A stretch of 64,000 nucleotides of DNA from KBS-83 sp051025295 (GTDB taxonomy: Bacteria > Acidobacteriota > Terriglobia > Terriglobales > Acidobacteriaceae). Both the position numbers and the translations under genes were made by a program. Below the pieces are notes generated by a model. That model saw only the letters and a list, made by a program, of their open reading frames with translations. It made no database searches and was not told the origin of the DNA. The stretch lies in the NCBI GenBank assembly GCA_051025295.1, contig JBMGJV010000021.1; one strand, given 5' to 3'. Positions within the stretch are counted from its first letter, which is position 1. Each line of letters starts with the position of its first letter. Shown piece by piece: positions 1-9,918 of the stretch.

Positions 1-1
1 G

Positions 2-818
2 CCGCAAATCGAAGCGACCCTTCCTGATCAAGTGCAGGCAAAATCCTGCGATCAGCAACTCAAAAACGTATGCCAAAATCTTGGGCATTCTTCGTCTGAA
101 TGCTCTGACCCGGCTGAGTTGAAAAAAAGTTCGCGCTCAGATCCAGTTTGCCTGTGACCCGGGTCCATCTGCTGACGAGTTGAGGCAACAGGAAATGCGG
201 GAGGCGCGCGCAAACCGCCTCGTCGTTGTCGGTCAGGGCGATTTACCCTCCCACCGGCTCGACAAGCTCATGCTCGTTGACTACGACACGGAAGCTGTCC
301 TTCTCGAATTGCCACCGGATGCTCTGGCCGGCAAGATCTATTGGAAGCCGCTGGTCCAATCGCAATGGATCAAAGCAGCCGCGCCTGCTGGCGAGAATGG
401 TGCAATTGCCGCTGTCCCTCGGATGAGTGCGCCGCCCGTAGCGAACGGTGAGGATTCATCGATTTCGAACGCGCTAAGTGCATGGGCCCGTGCGGAAGAG
501 TCCAACGATCCCGCCACGCTCGCCGACTGTTATGCAGCCGAGATGGACCGCTACTTCCTTCGTCGCCATGTCTCGAGAGAATACGTTCGTGACTATCTGA
601 CGAACTTGTTCCGGCGGGACAGTCGCAGGGTCGTCACGTTCGTGCCTAAGGTCGTCGCGTTCGAAGATCAGTCCCCAGATGAAGTAAAAGTCCGATTGAT
701 GAAGGACGTCCTCACTACGGATCAGCAGGGAACAGTTGAGCACCTCATCCGCTCAGTGCTGTACCTCAAAAAGGAAGGCTCCCAGTGGAAGATCTTCAGT
801 GAGCAGGACTTGAAATAA
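2..818 (+). CDS. NTF2/SnoaL-like C-terminal domain protein, 5' end outside window, apparent frameshift
   Basis: The last roughly 115 residues (from ALSAWARAEESNDP to the end) look like an NTF2/SnoaL-like alpha+beta domain, as in Cds6-type or ketosteroid-isomerase-like proteins; function unknown. An intact frame from a TTG at 180 gives 212 residues, but that start has no ribosome site and the frame reads as coding back to 123. A second frame is open from base 2 to 157 (...DQQLKNVCQNLGHSSSECS...) and would join it if one A were removed from the A7 run at 122-128. I infer one gene entering from the left edge with a +1 break in that run. GC is lower than in the neighbours. The product name is a weak guess. 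Confidence 0.5.
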
Positions 819-1054
819 TTGCCAGTTCGCACCTGATGAAAGGAATGAAACGCCGGAATCCGCATGAATTTACTGTGAACTCCGCTGAAGCCGTCGCCAT
901 TTTTCATCGCATCGCAACTCGCACCACCTATCGATAGTCGGGGCGGATGGTTCTGCTCCGGCTTCTCTCCTGAGGACTTCTCTCCCGGGCGCCAGCCGGG
1001 CGATCCGCTTCGGCATTGCGCCGGAGCCAGCGGTCTGTTCTCAAGGAGACAAGC

Positions 1055-2620
1055 ATGACTTACGAAATCGCGCGGAAGGCCATCGCGCTCAGCGCAGCAC
1101 TTTGCGTCGTGGCATCTACTGCAGCCCCAGTTCTGGCACAGAACGATGACTTCCCGACCCGCACGCCCATCAAGCACGTCGTCGTCATCTTTCAGGAGAA
1201 CGTGTCGTTCGACCACTACTTCGGCACTTACCCGCACGCGCAGCCCAACAAGAACAGCACGGTCTACTTCGGCCAGGCGAGGCGTGACACGCCGCGGGCC
1301 AACACCCTGTTGAGCGCCGGGCTGCTGACCGCCAATCCGAATGGCGCCAATCCGTTTCGCATCGACCGCAGCGTGCCGAATACCTGCGATCAGGACCACG
1401 GCTACGGCGACGAACAGTTTGCCTTCCATGGCGGCCTGATGGATCGCTTTACCTCGCCGCTGCCCAACGGGCGCAACTTCAGCTGCAACGATCCGGTGCT
1501 CGGGCCAAACAGCACGCTCGGCTACTACGACGGCAACACCGTCACTGCCCTCTGGAACTACGCGCAGCACTACGCGATGAGCGACAACTCGTACGGCACC
1601 AGCTTTGGCCCGTCCACCCCTGGACTGCTCAACCTGGTCGCGGGCACCACGTATGCCGCCACCATCACGAATGGCCTTTCCCCGAACGGCAACATCGCGA
1701 ATGGCGCAACGACTGGCGCTGTGATCGGCGACCCCGATCCGGCTGACGATGTCTGCTCGAACCCCAAGCGCGCGCAGATCAGGATGAGCGGTGAGAACGT
1801 GGGCGACCTGCTCAACAAGGCAGGCGTGACGTGGGGCTCCTTCATGGGCGGCTTCGCGGATTGCGCGCATGTCTCGACCGGCATCACCGGGCTGACGACT
1901 GGCGATTACATTCCGCACCACGCCTTCTTCCAGTACTGGAAGTCGACGTCCAACCCGAACCACACCCGCCCCACGTCGGTGGCCCTGATCGGCCATGCCT
2001 CCGATGCCGCCAACCACCAGTACGACATCAACGACTTCTTCTCGGCGCTGAACGCGAACAATCTTCCGGCAGTCAGCTTCCTTAAGGCGCGGGCGATTGA
2101 AGATGCGCACGCCGGCTACTCGGATCCGCTCGACGAACAGAAGTTCCTCGCCGAGACGATCAACGCCATCGAGCGCAGCCCGGAGTGGAAGGAAACAGCG
2201 GTCATCGTCGCGTACGACGATTCCGATGGCTGGTACGACCACGTGATGGGCCCGATCGTGCACCAGTCGAACGTGGCTGAGGATCAGCTTCTCGGCGCCG
2301 GCAACTGCGGCACCCCGAAGGCTACCGGCGATACTGGTGTGCAGAACGGACGCTGCGGTTACGGTCCGCGTCTGCCGCTGCTCGTGATCTCGCCGTACGC
2401 GAAGAAAAACTACATCGACCACCGCGTTACGGATCAGGCATCCATCACCCGCTTCATCGAAGACAACTGGAACCTCGGACGCATCGGCAACGGCTCGGCC
2501 GATGCCATCGCCGGCACTCTGAACGGCCTCTTCGACTTCGATGACAAGGGGAAGGGCAAGAATGCGCCACTGTTCCTCAACCCGATTACTGGTCAGCTGC
2601 TTGACTCCGAAACCGAATAA
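1055..2620 (+). CDS. Secreted phosphoesterase (phospholipase C / acid phosphatase family)
   Basis: This 521-residue protein belongs to the phosphoesterase family PF04185, which includes bacterial phospholipase C and acid phosphatases and hydrolyses phosphate esters outside the cytoplasm. Residues 1-28 form a signal peptide with cleavage predicted after APVLA. The mature protein opens with the family signature VVVIFQENVSFDHYFGT, where the usual ENRSFDHYFG has Val for Arg. A late AYDDSDGWYDHV segment and LPLLVISPYAKKNYIDH supply the usual C-terminal metal-site region. The ATG at 1055 is preferred over an earlier in-frame start because AAGGAGA lies just upstream. It is monocistronic and ends at a strong hairpin shared with the converging sod gene. 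The substrate (phospholipid or other phosphoester) cannot be told. Confidence 0.88.
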   Translation: MTYEIARKAIALSAALCVVASTAAPVLAQNDDFPTRTPIKHVVVIFQENVSFDHYFGTYPHAQPNKNSTVYFGQARRDTPRANTLLSAGLLTANPNGANPFRIDRSVPNTCDQDHGYGDEQFAFHGGLMDRFTSPLPNGRNFSCNDPVLGPNSTLGYYDGNTVTALWNYAQHYAMSDNSYGTSFGPSTPGLLNLVAGTTYAATITNGLSPNGNIANGATTGAVIGDPDPADDVCSNPKRAQIRMSGENVGDLLNKAGVTWGSFMGGFADCAHVSTGITGLTTGDYIPHHAFFQYWKSTSNPNHTRPTSVALIGHASDAANHQYDINDFFSALNANNLPAVSFLKARAIEDAHAGYSDPLDEQKFLAETINAIERSPEWKETAVIVAYDDSDGWYDHVMGPIVHQSNVAEDQLLGAGNCGTPKATGDTGVQNGRCGYGPRLPLLVISPYAKKNYIDHRVTDQASITRFIEDNWNLGRIGNGSADAIAGTLNGLFDFDDKGKGKNAPLFLNPITGQLLDSETE

Positions 2621-2638
2621 CAACTGCCTTGCACGCAA

Positions 2639-2665
2639 AAAGCCCCGGCACCGTGCCGGGGCTTT
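2639..2665. terminator. Bidirectional intrinsic terminator
   Basis: A perfect 13-bp stem (AAAGCCCCGGCAC at 2639-2651, GTGCCGGGGCTTT at 2653-2665) lies between the converging phosphoesterase gene and superoxide dismutase. The A-run on the left and T-run on the right let it work in both directions. Confidence 0.85.
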
Positions 2666-2689
2666 CTGCTGTCCGCTTCTGCTGGACGT

Positions 2690-3304
2690 CTAGCTCTGCT
2701 TCGCCTTCTGGAAGCGCTCGTTCACGTTGTCCCAGTTCACCGTGTTCCACCAGGCCTTCAGGTAGTCGGGGCGCTTGTTCTGGTACTTCAGGTAGTACGC
2801 GTGCTCCCACACATCATTGCCCAACACCGGGTACTTGCCTTCACTGATCGGGTTGTCCTGGTTGGGCGTGGTTACGATCTCCAGCTTGCCGCCGGACCAA
2901 ACCAGCCAGCCCCAGCCGGCGCCGAACTGCGCCGCGGTCTTTTCCTCGAACTGCGTCTTGAAGGTTTCGAACGAACCGAAGTCCTTCCTGATCTGGTCCG
3001 CGATCGCGCCCGTCGGCTCGCCGCCGCCGTGCGGCTTCATGATCTCCCAGAACATCGAGTGGTTCAGGTGGCCGCCGCCGTTGTTGCGCACCACTCCGCG
3101 CACATCGTCGGGCACCTTCGAGAGATTGCGGATCAGCTCTTCCGGGCTCTGGTTGCCGAGCTCTGGATGCTTGTCCACGGCGCCGTTCAGCTTGGTCACA
3201 TAAGCCGCGTGGTGCTTATCGTGGTGCAGCTTCATCGTCGCTTCGTCAATATGCGGCTCGAGCGCGGCGTAGTCGTAGGGAAGCGGTGGCACTTCGTAGG
3301 CCAA
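2690..3304 (-). CDS. sodA: Superoxide dismutase (Fe/Mn family)
   Basis: This 204-residue protein is a full-length Fe/Mn superoxide dismutase, which converts superoxide to hydrogen peroxide and oxygen. The four metal ligands are visible: His in LHHDKHHAAYV, His in GGGHLNHSMFWEIM, and Asp and His in NDVWEHAYYLKYQNKRPDY. QFGAGWGWLVW is the family's central motif. The start is TTG, chosen because the reading begins LAYEVPPLPYDYAAL as in other family members and a clear AAGGAGG sits just upstream. No signal peptide is seen, so it is cytoplasmic. It shares a terminator with the converging phosphoesterase gene. Fe or Mn preference cannot be settled by eye; the sodA symbol is a convention. Confidence 0.95.
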   Translation of the reverse strand: MAYEVPPLPYDYAALEPHIDEATMKLHHDKHHAAYVTKLNGAVDKHPELGNQSPEELIRNLSKVPDDVRGVVRNNGGGHLNHSMFWEIMKPHGGGEPTGAIADQIRKDFGSFETFKTQFEEKTAAQFGAGWGWLVWSGGKLEIVTTPNQDNPISEGKYPVLGNDVWEHAYYLKYQNKRPDYLKAWWNTVNWDNVNERFQKAKQS

Positions 3305-3407
3305 GGGAGTCCTCCTTGCGGGTGTCTTGGGCTGGGGGCCGAATCTGCGGCCGATGTGATGCCAGAACGAGCATGCCGTACAGCGGCGCCATGCCGCGTC
3401 TCAGCAT

Positions 3408-3427
3408 CTCTTTGTATACACAAAGAG
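3408..3427. promoter_or_regulatory. 8-bp inverted repeat upstream of sod, possible operator
   Basis: CTCTTTGT at 3408-3415 and ACAAAGAG at 3420-3427 form perfect 8-bp arms around ATAC. It lies about 104 bp upstream of the sod start and 160 bp upstream of the next gene on the other strand, in an AT-rich pocket of a GC-rich region. A dimeric regulator site is plausible; a transcription terminator is less so, as there is no GC-rich stem or T-run. Nothing else was seen in this 284-bp divergent gap. Confidence 0.35.
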
Positions 3428-3588
3428 GAGATGCGCGAGCAGCGCCGCCGGTCTCACTACCTGTGTGCGTCTCGTCATGCTGCTGCAAATGATCGGGTTC
3501 CGTGCGAGTCTAGATTGCAGGGCTCCCGCGCTCGAGCAGTCCGCTTGCCGGCTCCCGGATTTGCTGTTGCGCTGGACCTTCGGACCGT

Positions 3589-5010
3589 TTGCCAAGACGA
3601 CGCATAACTCGACGCGATCTGCTGCGCGATGCCGGGGCCGCCGGCGTGCTGGCGCTGGGGGCTCCCGCCACTGTCGCCAGCGCGCTGCAGAATCAGCCTG
3701 CTCCGCCGGCCGGCAGCACGGCCCCGAAACCGCAGGAGCAGGCGGCCGAGCAGTATCGCCATCCCCCCGGCGTCTTCATCAACCGGCCGCTCACGCAGGT
3801 GCCCAAGGCTGCGGAGGCGCTGCTCGATGACATGGAGGGTCGCAACTGCGACTTCTTCTACAACGAAGCTCACCCCAAGACTGGCCTGGTGCGCGACCGC
3901 GCCCCGTCGAATGGCCGCTCGCTCAGCCGCGCCGCTTCCATCGCTTCCACCGGCTTCGGCCTCAGCGCCATGTGCATCGCGCACAAACGCCACTACCTCC
4001 GCCCGCTCGACTGTGAGCAGCGCGTCGAGAAGACACTCGCCTACCTGCTGAACGACTGCCCGCACGAGCACGGCTTCCTCTACCACTTCATCGACTGGGA
4101 GAGCGGCAAGCGGATGTTCAACTCCGAGCTGTCCTCCATCGACACGGCGCTGCTCATGTGCGGCATCCTGCACTGCCGCACCTACTTCGACGGCAACGCT
4201 CGCATCGCTAATCTGGCGACCACGCTCTACCGCCGCGTCGACTGGCAGTGGATGCTCAACGGCGGCGACACGCTCTCCATGGGCTGGCTGCCGGAGCAGG
4301 GCTTCCTGCGCCATCGCTGGGACATCTACGCCGAGCTGACCACCATGTACCTGCTGGCCATCGGCTCGCCCACGCATCCCGTCACGGCCGCAAGCTGGGA
4401 GGCGCTGCAGCGCCCCATCGTGCCCTATGGCGGCATCGACTACATCACCGGCGTGGCGCCGCTCTTCATCCATCAATACCCGCAGGCCTGGTGTGACTAC
4501 CGCGGCGTCCGCGATAAGCACGCCAACTACTTCACCAACTCCATCGCCGCCACCCGCGCCCACCAGCTCTGGTGCCTCGTGCTCGGCAGCAAGTTCCCTT
4601 GGATCGATCAGGACCTGTGGGGCATCTCGGCCTCGGACTCGCGGCAGGGCTACCGCGTCTGGGGCGGACCACCCGAGATGGGTCAGCCCGACGGCACTCT
4701 GGTGCCCTGCGCCTGTGCCGGCTCCGTCGTCTTTCTGCCCGCGGAGTGCACCCACGTCCTGCTCAACATGCGGCAGCGCTATGGCGACCGCGTCTACCAG
4801 CGCTACGGCTTCGTCGACGCCTTCCAACCCACCGCCGGCTGGTTCGCCGAAGATGTTATCGGCATCGACGTCGGCATCGGCCTGCTGATGGCCGAAAATC
4901 TCCGCAGCCAGTTCGTCTGGGAGACATTCATGAAAAACCGGGAGATCCAGCACGCCATGCGCGACTGCGGCTTCCGTGCAGACCCCGACGCCAACTCGCA
5001 AGTCCTCTGA
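3589..5010 (+). CDS. Tat-exported glucoamylase-like family protein (PF10091, GH144-like)
   Basis: This 473-residue protein starts with a twin-arginine signal (RRRITRRDLLRDAGAAGVL) and a low-complexity linker. The body (about residue 70 onward) matches the glycoamylase-like family PF10091. The opening signature CDFFYNEAHPKTGLVRDR followed by ASIASTGFGLSAM is typical of that family. Characterised relatives in GH144 are endo-beta-1,2-glucanases, so the original name glucoamylase may be wrong here. The only possible start is TTG at 3589; it has no clear ribosome site. It lies 161 bp before a GH15 gene on the same strand, which supports a role in glucan breakdown in the periplasm or outside. The exact substrate is inference. 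Confidence 0.75.
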   Translation: MPRRRITRRDLLRDAGAAGVLALGAPATVASALQNQPAPPAGSTAPKPQEQAAEQYRHPPGVFINRPLTQVPKAAEALLDDMEGRNCDFFYNEAHPKTGLVRDRAPSNGRSLSRAASIASTGFGLSAMCIAHKRHYLRPLDCEQRVEKTLAYLLNDCPHEHGFLYHFIDWESGKRMFNSELSSIDTALLMCGILHCRTYFDGNARIANLATTLYRRVDWQWMLNGGDTLSMGWLPEQGFLRHRWDIYAELTTMYLLAIGSPTHPVTAASWEALQRPIVPYGGIDYITGVAPLFIHQYPQAWCDYRGVRDKHANYFTNSIAATRAHQLWCLVLGSKFPWIDQDLWGISASDSRQGYRVWGGPPEMGQPDGTLVPCACAGSVVFLPAECTHVLLNMRQRYGDRVYQRYGFVDAFQPTAGWFAEDVIGIDVGIGLLMAENLRSQFVWETFMKNREIQHAMRDCGFRADPDANSQVL

Positions 5011-5171
5011 AACCAAATCCGTTTCCCGTGCTCTTATGTCTGGCAGCCACACCCCGCTGTATGAATGCGCGGTGAATCGCGGTGAGTTCCCGGTGGCAGT
5101 GCAGACTGGCTCTTGTGCCGGCGCCTGGTACCGCCGACGATGGCTAAGAAAGTGGAGAGGATGCAAAGCGA

Positions 5172-7607
5172 GTGAGCGAGAACTCAGTGCTGTACCGCTG
5201 GATCGATGGTCACGGCGAGGCGCCCGGCGCGCCCGGGCTCGAGCCGCGATGGACCTCCAGCCAGAAGGATGTGGTCGGCACTGCTTACTCGGCCTCGAGC
5301 AAGGTCTGGTGGACCTTGTCGCACGGCACCGTCAACGAGATCTATCACCCCACCATCGATCGCCCCCAGATCCGCGACCTCGAGTTCCTCATCACCGACG
5401 GTGACACGTTCGTTCACGAGGAGAAGCGCGACCTCGTCCACGACTTCTCCTACATCGCCCCGCATGCTCCCGCGGTTCGCATCATCAACAGCGACCCCGG
5501 GGGACGCTATCGGCTGATCAAGCGCGTCATCAGCGACCCGCACGCGCCGGTGCTGCTGATCGACGTCACCGTCGAGGCCCCGCCCGAGCTGCTGCGCAAG
5601 CTGAAGGTCTACGCCCTGCTCGCGCCGCATCTTGAGGTCGGCGGAGCCGACAACAGTGGCCGCGTGCTCGATGTCGCCGGCCGCACCATGCTGCTCGCCT
5701 GGAAGGGCAACGCCGCACTGGCCATGGCGGTCGATGGCGGATTCTCCAACGCTAGCTGCGGCTTTGTCGGCGCCAGCGACGGCTACCAGGATGTCACTCG
5801 TCACTACGGCATGCGCTGGCATTACGGGTCGGCGCTCAACGGCAACATCGCGCTCACCGGCGAGATCGATGTCGCCGCGCACCCGCACTTCCTGCTCTCC
5901 GTCGGCTTCGGCTCGGCTCCGCACTCCGCGCTGACCCGTACCGTCGGCTCGCTCAATGTGCCCTTCGACGAGCAGTTGTCCCGCTTCATCGTGCAGTGGG
6001 AGCGCGTCAAGCCGGTGGTCAAGCTGGCCGGTGCGGCGCAGGATGGCGGCGAATTGCTCAACACCAGCTACCAGGTCCTGCTCTCCCACGAAGACAAAAC
6101 TTACGCCGGCGCGTTCATCGCCTCGGCCTCCATCCCCTGGGGGCAGGCGCGGTCCGACAGCGACCTGGGCGGCTATCACCTGGTCTGGACCCGCGACATG
6201 ACCCAGACCGCGACTGCTCTGCTCGCCTGCGATCACCAGTCGAGCGCCATGCGCGCCCTCACCTATCTCGCTGTCACGCAGAAGGCCGACGGCAGCTTCC
6301 CCCAGAACTTCTGGGTCAATGGCGCGCCCTACTGGTCGGGCGTCCAGCTCGACGAGACCGCGTTCCCCATCCTGCTCGCCTGGCGTTTGTGGAAGCTCGA
6401 CGCACTCGGCATCTTCGACCCCATGCCCTTCATCGAACGCGCTGCCGCCTTCCTGGTGCGCCATGCGCCGGTCACCATGCAGGAGCGCTGGGAGGAATGC
6501 GCCGGCTACTCGCCCTCTACGCTGGCCGTGGTCGTCACCGCGCTCGTCTGCGCTGCTGACCTGCTCCGCTCCCGTCACCGGCCGGAGCTGGCCGCCTTCC
6601 TCGAAGAGCAGGCCGACTGGATCGAATCGCACCTCGAAGACTGGACCGCTACCAACGATGGCATCCTGGTTCCCGAGGTCCGCGAGCACTACATGCGCAT
6701 CCGCCCCGCGGAGCCTGCCGGCGCTGAGCCGTACATCCATAGAGGCCCCGGCACGGAGACGATCCGTATCGCCAATCGCGCGCCCGGCGAGCGCTACGAA
6801 TTCGAAGCGCGCGCCGTCGTTGACGGTGGCTTCCTCGAACTCGTCCGCTACGGCGTTCGTCCCGCGGATGATCCGCTCATCGCGGCCAGCGTGAAAGTGG
6901 CCGATGCGGTCATCCGGCGCGAGCTTCCGCAGGGTCCGGGCTTCCGCCGCTACAACCACGATGGCTACGGCAACCACCCCGACGGCGCGCCGTTCGACGG
7001 CTGGGGACAGGGCAACTGCTGGCCTTTGCTCACCGGCGAGCGCGCTCACTATGAACTCGCGCGCGGCCGCAAGGTCGCGGACCTGATCCGCACCATCGAG
7101 GGCTTCGCCTCCACAGGCCACATGCTGCCCGAGCAGGTCTGGGATGGCGAGGACTGCCCGCCCTGCGGCATGTTCAAAGGCCGCCCCACCGGCTCTGCCA
7201 TGCCGCTCGTGTGGGCGCACGCCGAGTACATCAAGCTGCTGCGCTCCGCCACCGACGGCCGCGTCTTCGACCGCGTCGAGCCGGTCGCCGAACGCTATCG
7301 TCAGCCGCGCTCGCACGCCAATCATGAGGTCTGGCGCCTCGACCGGCAGGTCGCGCGTATGGCAGTCACGCGGAAGCTCCGCATCGAGGCAGAGAACGCC
7401 TTCGAGCTGTCATGGTCCGGGGATAGCTGGCAGACGACGGGGTCCATTCGTGCCACCAGTGTCGCGGCAGCAGGCTTCTATGCCGACCTCCCGCCCGGCG
7501 CCGGCGACGCGCTCGAGTTCACGTTCTACTGGCCGGGACAGGCGCGCTGGGAGGGACGAAACTTCCGCGTGCTCATCGAACGAGGTGGGGCAACACGTGG
7601 CGATTAG
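5172..7607 (+). CDS. Glycoside hydrolase family 15 (glucan 1,4-alpha-glucosidase / glucodextranase-like)
   Basis: This 811-residue protein has the bacterial GH15 layout: an N-terminal beta domain (about 1-270, beginning WTSSQKDVVGTAYSASSKVW), a helical (alpha/alpha)6 catalytic barrel (about 290-690) and a short C-terminal beta tail. The barrel shows GGYHLVWTRDMTQTATAL, the general-acid region RWEECAGYSPSTLA near residue 440 and the general-base region LPEQVWDGEDCPPCG near 653. It would release beta-D-glucose from alpha-glucan ends. No signal peptide is visible, so it may act on internal glycogen or imported oligosaccharides. The GTG start follows GGAGAGG. It is followed by transketolase and the pentose phosphate genes, so released glucose could feed them. 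Confidence 0.9.
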   Translation: MSENSVLYRWIDGHGEAPGAPGLEPRWTSSQKDVVGTAYSASSKVWWTLSHGTVNEIYHPTIDRPQIRDLEFLITDGDTFVHEEKRDLVHDFSYIAPHAPAVRIINSDPGGRYRLIKRVISDPHAPVLLIDVTVEAPPELLRKLKVYALLAPHLEVGGADNSGRVLDVAGRTMLLAWKGNAALAMAVDGGFSNASCGFVGASDGYQDVTRHYGMRWHYGSALNGNIALTGEIDVAAHPHFLLSVGFGSAPHSALTRTVGSLNVPFDEQLSRFIVQWERVKPVVKLAGAAQDGGELLNTSYQVLLSHEDKTYAGAFIASASIPWGQARSDSDLGGYHLVWTRDMTQTATALLACDHQSSAMRALTYLAVTQKADGSFPQNFWVNGAPYWSGVQLDETAFPILLAWRLWKLDALGIFDPMPFIERAAAFLVRHAPVTMQERWEECAGYSPSTLAVVVTALVCAADLLRSRHRPELAAFLEEQADWIESHLEDWTATNDGILVPEVREHYMRIRPAEPAGAEPYIHRGPGTETIRIANRAPGERYEFEARAVVDGGFLELVRYGVRPADDPLIAASVKVADAVIRRELPQGPGFRRYNHDGYGNHPDGAPFDGWGQGNCWPLLTGERAHYELARGRKVADLIRTIEGFASTGHMLPEQVWDGEDCPPCGMFKGRPTGSAMPLVWAHAEYIKLLRSATDGRVFDRVEPVAERYRQPRSHANHEVWRLDRQVARMAVTRKLRIEAENAFELSWSGDSWQTTGSIRATSVAAAGFYADLPPGAGDALEFTFYWPGQARWEGRNFRVLIERGGATRGD

Positions 7608-7831
7608 CACGCCTCTTGGTGTGCGCAATCCGCACAATGGTTGCCTCGCCGACCTGTGGACACCCTTGTCATCAGACACGGCTGCAGAGCATGTAGAGTT
7701 GAGTGGTGCGCGCCCTTGGCGCGGTGTCAAGATGAAGGTCCCGAATCGATTGCACGCGCTGTTCCCGCCTGTCTCGCAGAAACGCGAACGCGCAGCGCCC
7801 GCAACCCCACTGAAAGAAAGCGAGCCCGCAC

Positions 7832-9882
7832 ATGAGTGACATTCAGCAAACAGCCATCAACGCACTGCGCTTTCTCGCCGTCGACGCGGTCCAGAAGGCG
7901 AACAGCGGCCACCCTGGCGCGCCGCTCGGCGATGCTCCCATCGCCTACCTGCTCTTTCACAATTACATGCGGCACAATCCGAAGCACTCGAAGTGGGCGA
8001 ACCGCGATCGCTTCGTGCTCTCGAACGGCCACGCGTCGGCGCTGCTCTACGGCGTGCTCCACCTGTCCGGCTACGACGTCACCATCGATGACCTGCAGTC
8101 GTTCCGCCAGTGGCATTCGCGCACGCCCGGTCATCCCGAGTACGGCGACACGGACGGCGTTGAGGTGACCACCGGTCCACTCGGCCAGGGCTTCGCAATG
8201 GGCATCGGCATGGCCGCGGCAGAGCGGCACCTCGCGGCGGTCTATAACAAACCCGGTTACGACATCGTCGACCACTACACCTACATCCTGTGCGGCGATG
8301 GCGACCTGATGGAGGGCGTCTCGCACGAGGCCGCCTCGCTCGCGGGCACACTTGCGCTTGGCAAGACAATCGTCCTCTACGACGACAACCTCATCTCGCT
8401 CGACGGCCCGACTGAGCTCTCCTTCACTGAAGACGTGCTCAAGCGCTTCGACGCCTATCACTGGCACACCCAGATCGTCGAAGACGGCAATGACCTCGAA
8501 GCCATCGGCAAGGCCATCGAAGCCGCCAAGGCAGTTACAGACAAGCCCTCGATGATCGCGGTGCGCACGGTGATCGGCTACGGCAGCCCTAAGGCCGGCA
8601 CCAACAAAGCCCACGGCGAGCCGCTCGGCGCAGAAGACGTCACGAAGACGAAAGAGAAGCTGAACTGGCCCGCGGACAAGACCTTCTACGTTCCCGAGGA
8701 CGCCGCCAAGCATTGGCTCGAAGCCGTCGACAAGGGCGCGAAGGAAGAGCAGGGCTGGAACGATGTCTTCGCGCGCTACGCGAAGGAGTTCCCCGAACTC
8801 GCCGGCCAGTTCCGCCGCACCATCGATGAACAGAAGCTGCCGGACGGCTGGGAGAAGTCGCTCCCCGTCTTCGAAGCGACCGCCAAGCCCATCGCCACCC
8901 GCAGTGCCGGCAACACCGTCATGAACGCGTTCGGCAAGGTCGTCCCCGAAGTCTTCGGCGCGCCGCCGACCTCACCACCTCCACCAAGACCATCTTCAAA
9001 GACGGCGGCAACTTCCACGTCGACCCCGCAGGTCGCAACGTGTTCTTCGGCGTGCGCGAGTTCGCCATGTGCGCCATGGTCAACGGCATGGCCGTGCACG
9101 GCGGCCTTATCCCCTACGGCTCCACCTTCTTCAACTTCGTCGATTACGCCAAGCCGGCGCTGCGCATCGCGGCCATCATGAAGTCGCACTCCATCTTCGT
9201 GTTCACGCACGACTCCATCGGCCTCGGCGAAGACGGCCCCACGCACCAGCCCATCGAGCAGCTCATGATGCTGCGCGCCACGCCCAACCTGATCGATCTG
9301 CGGCCCGCGGATGCGAATGAGACAGCCGCCGTCTGGAAGGTTGCGCTCGAGACCAAGGCGCCGTCCTTCATGGCGCTCTCTCGCCAGGACCTGCCCATTC
9401 TCGATGCAGCCAAGCTGAACGTCATGGCAAACGTGGCCAAGGGCGCCTATATCGTCGAGCAGGGTGGCGAGCAGCCGAAGCTGCTGATCGTCGGCACCGG
9501 CGCTGAAGTCTGGCCCGCCATCGAAGCCGCGAAGCGCCTCAGCAGTGAGGGCATTCCGACGCGCGTGATCTCGATGCCGAGCTGGCGTCTCTTCGAGCAG
9601 CAGGACGAAGCCTACAAGGACTCGATCTTCCCGGATCATCTGCCCAAGCTCGCTATCGAGGCCGGTTCGCCGCTCGGCTGGTGGAAGTGGGTCGGCCGTC
9701 ACGGAGATGTCATCGGGCTCGATCGCTTCGGCGCCTCGGCTCCCGGCACCACCGTGCTTGAAAAGCTCGGCTTCAATGCAGAGGGCGTCTACCAGCGCGC
9801 GAAGAAGCTGCTCGATCGCTATCAGCACGAGACCACCGCCTCCTCGAGTAAGGGCACACCCGAGCCGGTCGGCACACGATAG
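7832..9882 (+). pseudogene. tkt: Transketolase with an internal single-base frame break
   Basis: The sequence encodes a whole transketolase (about 683 residues), but in two frames. Frame one starts at ATG 7832 and carries the thiamine diphosphate half: HPGAPLGDAPIAYLL, TGPLGQGFAMGIGMA and GDGDLMEGVSHEAASLAG with the downstream Asn. At 8957-8970 the conserved GGSADLT motif at the start of the pyrimidine domain reads FG then shifts; ADLTTSTKT resumes in the -1 frame at 8965. That frame runs to 9882 through HDSIGLGEDGPTHQPIEQL and SLGWW-type C-terminal sequence. One base is missing between 8960 and 8964. All other motifs are intact, so this is either a recent lesion or an assembly error. The role is the non-oxidative pentose phosphate pathway. 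Confidence 0.88.
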
Positions 9883-9918
9883 CTGCAACCGGACCGCCAA
9901 ACCACCTCACAAACCCAT

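Noticed and set aside
722..2638. A 638-codon open frame on the minus strand opposite the phosphoesterase gene
   Set aside because: It is antisense to a conserved gene, Arg/Val-rich and without domains; GC-rich coding DNA commonly gives such long antisense frames.
5184..7325. A 713-codon minus-strand frame opposite the GH15 gene
   Set aside because: Antisense to an intact GH15 gene; composition is that of a codon-position shadow.
8957..8970. Programmed -1 frameshift in transketolase
   Set aside because: No X XXY YYZ slippery heptamer or following stem was seen, and transketolases are not known to use it; a lesion or sequence error is simpler.
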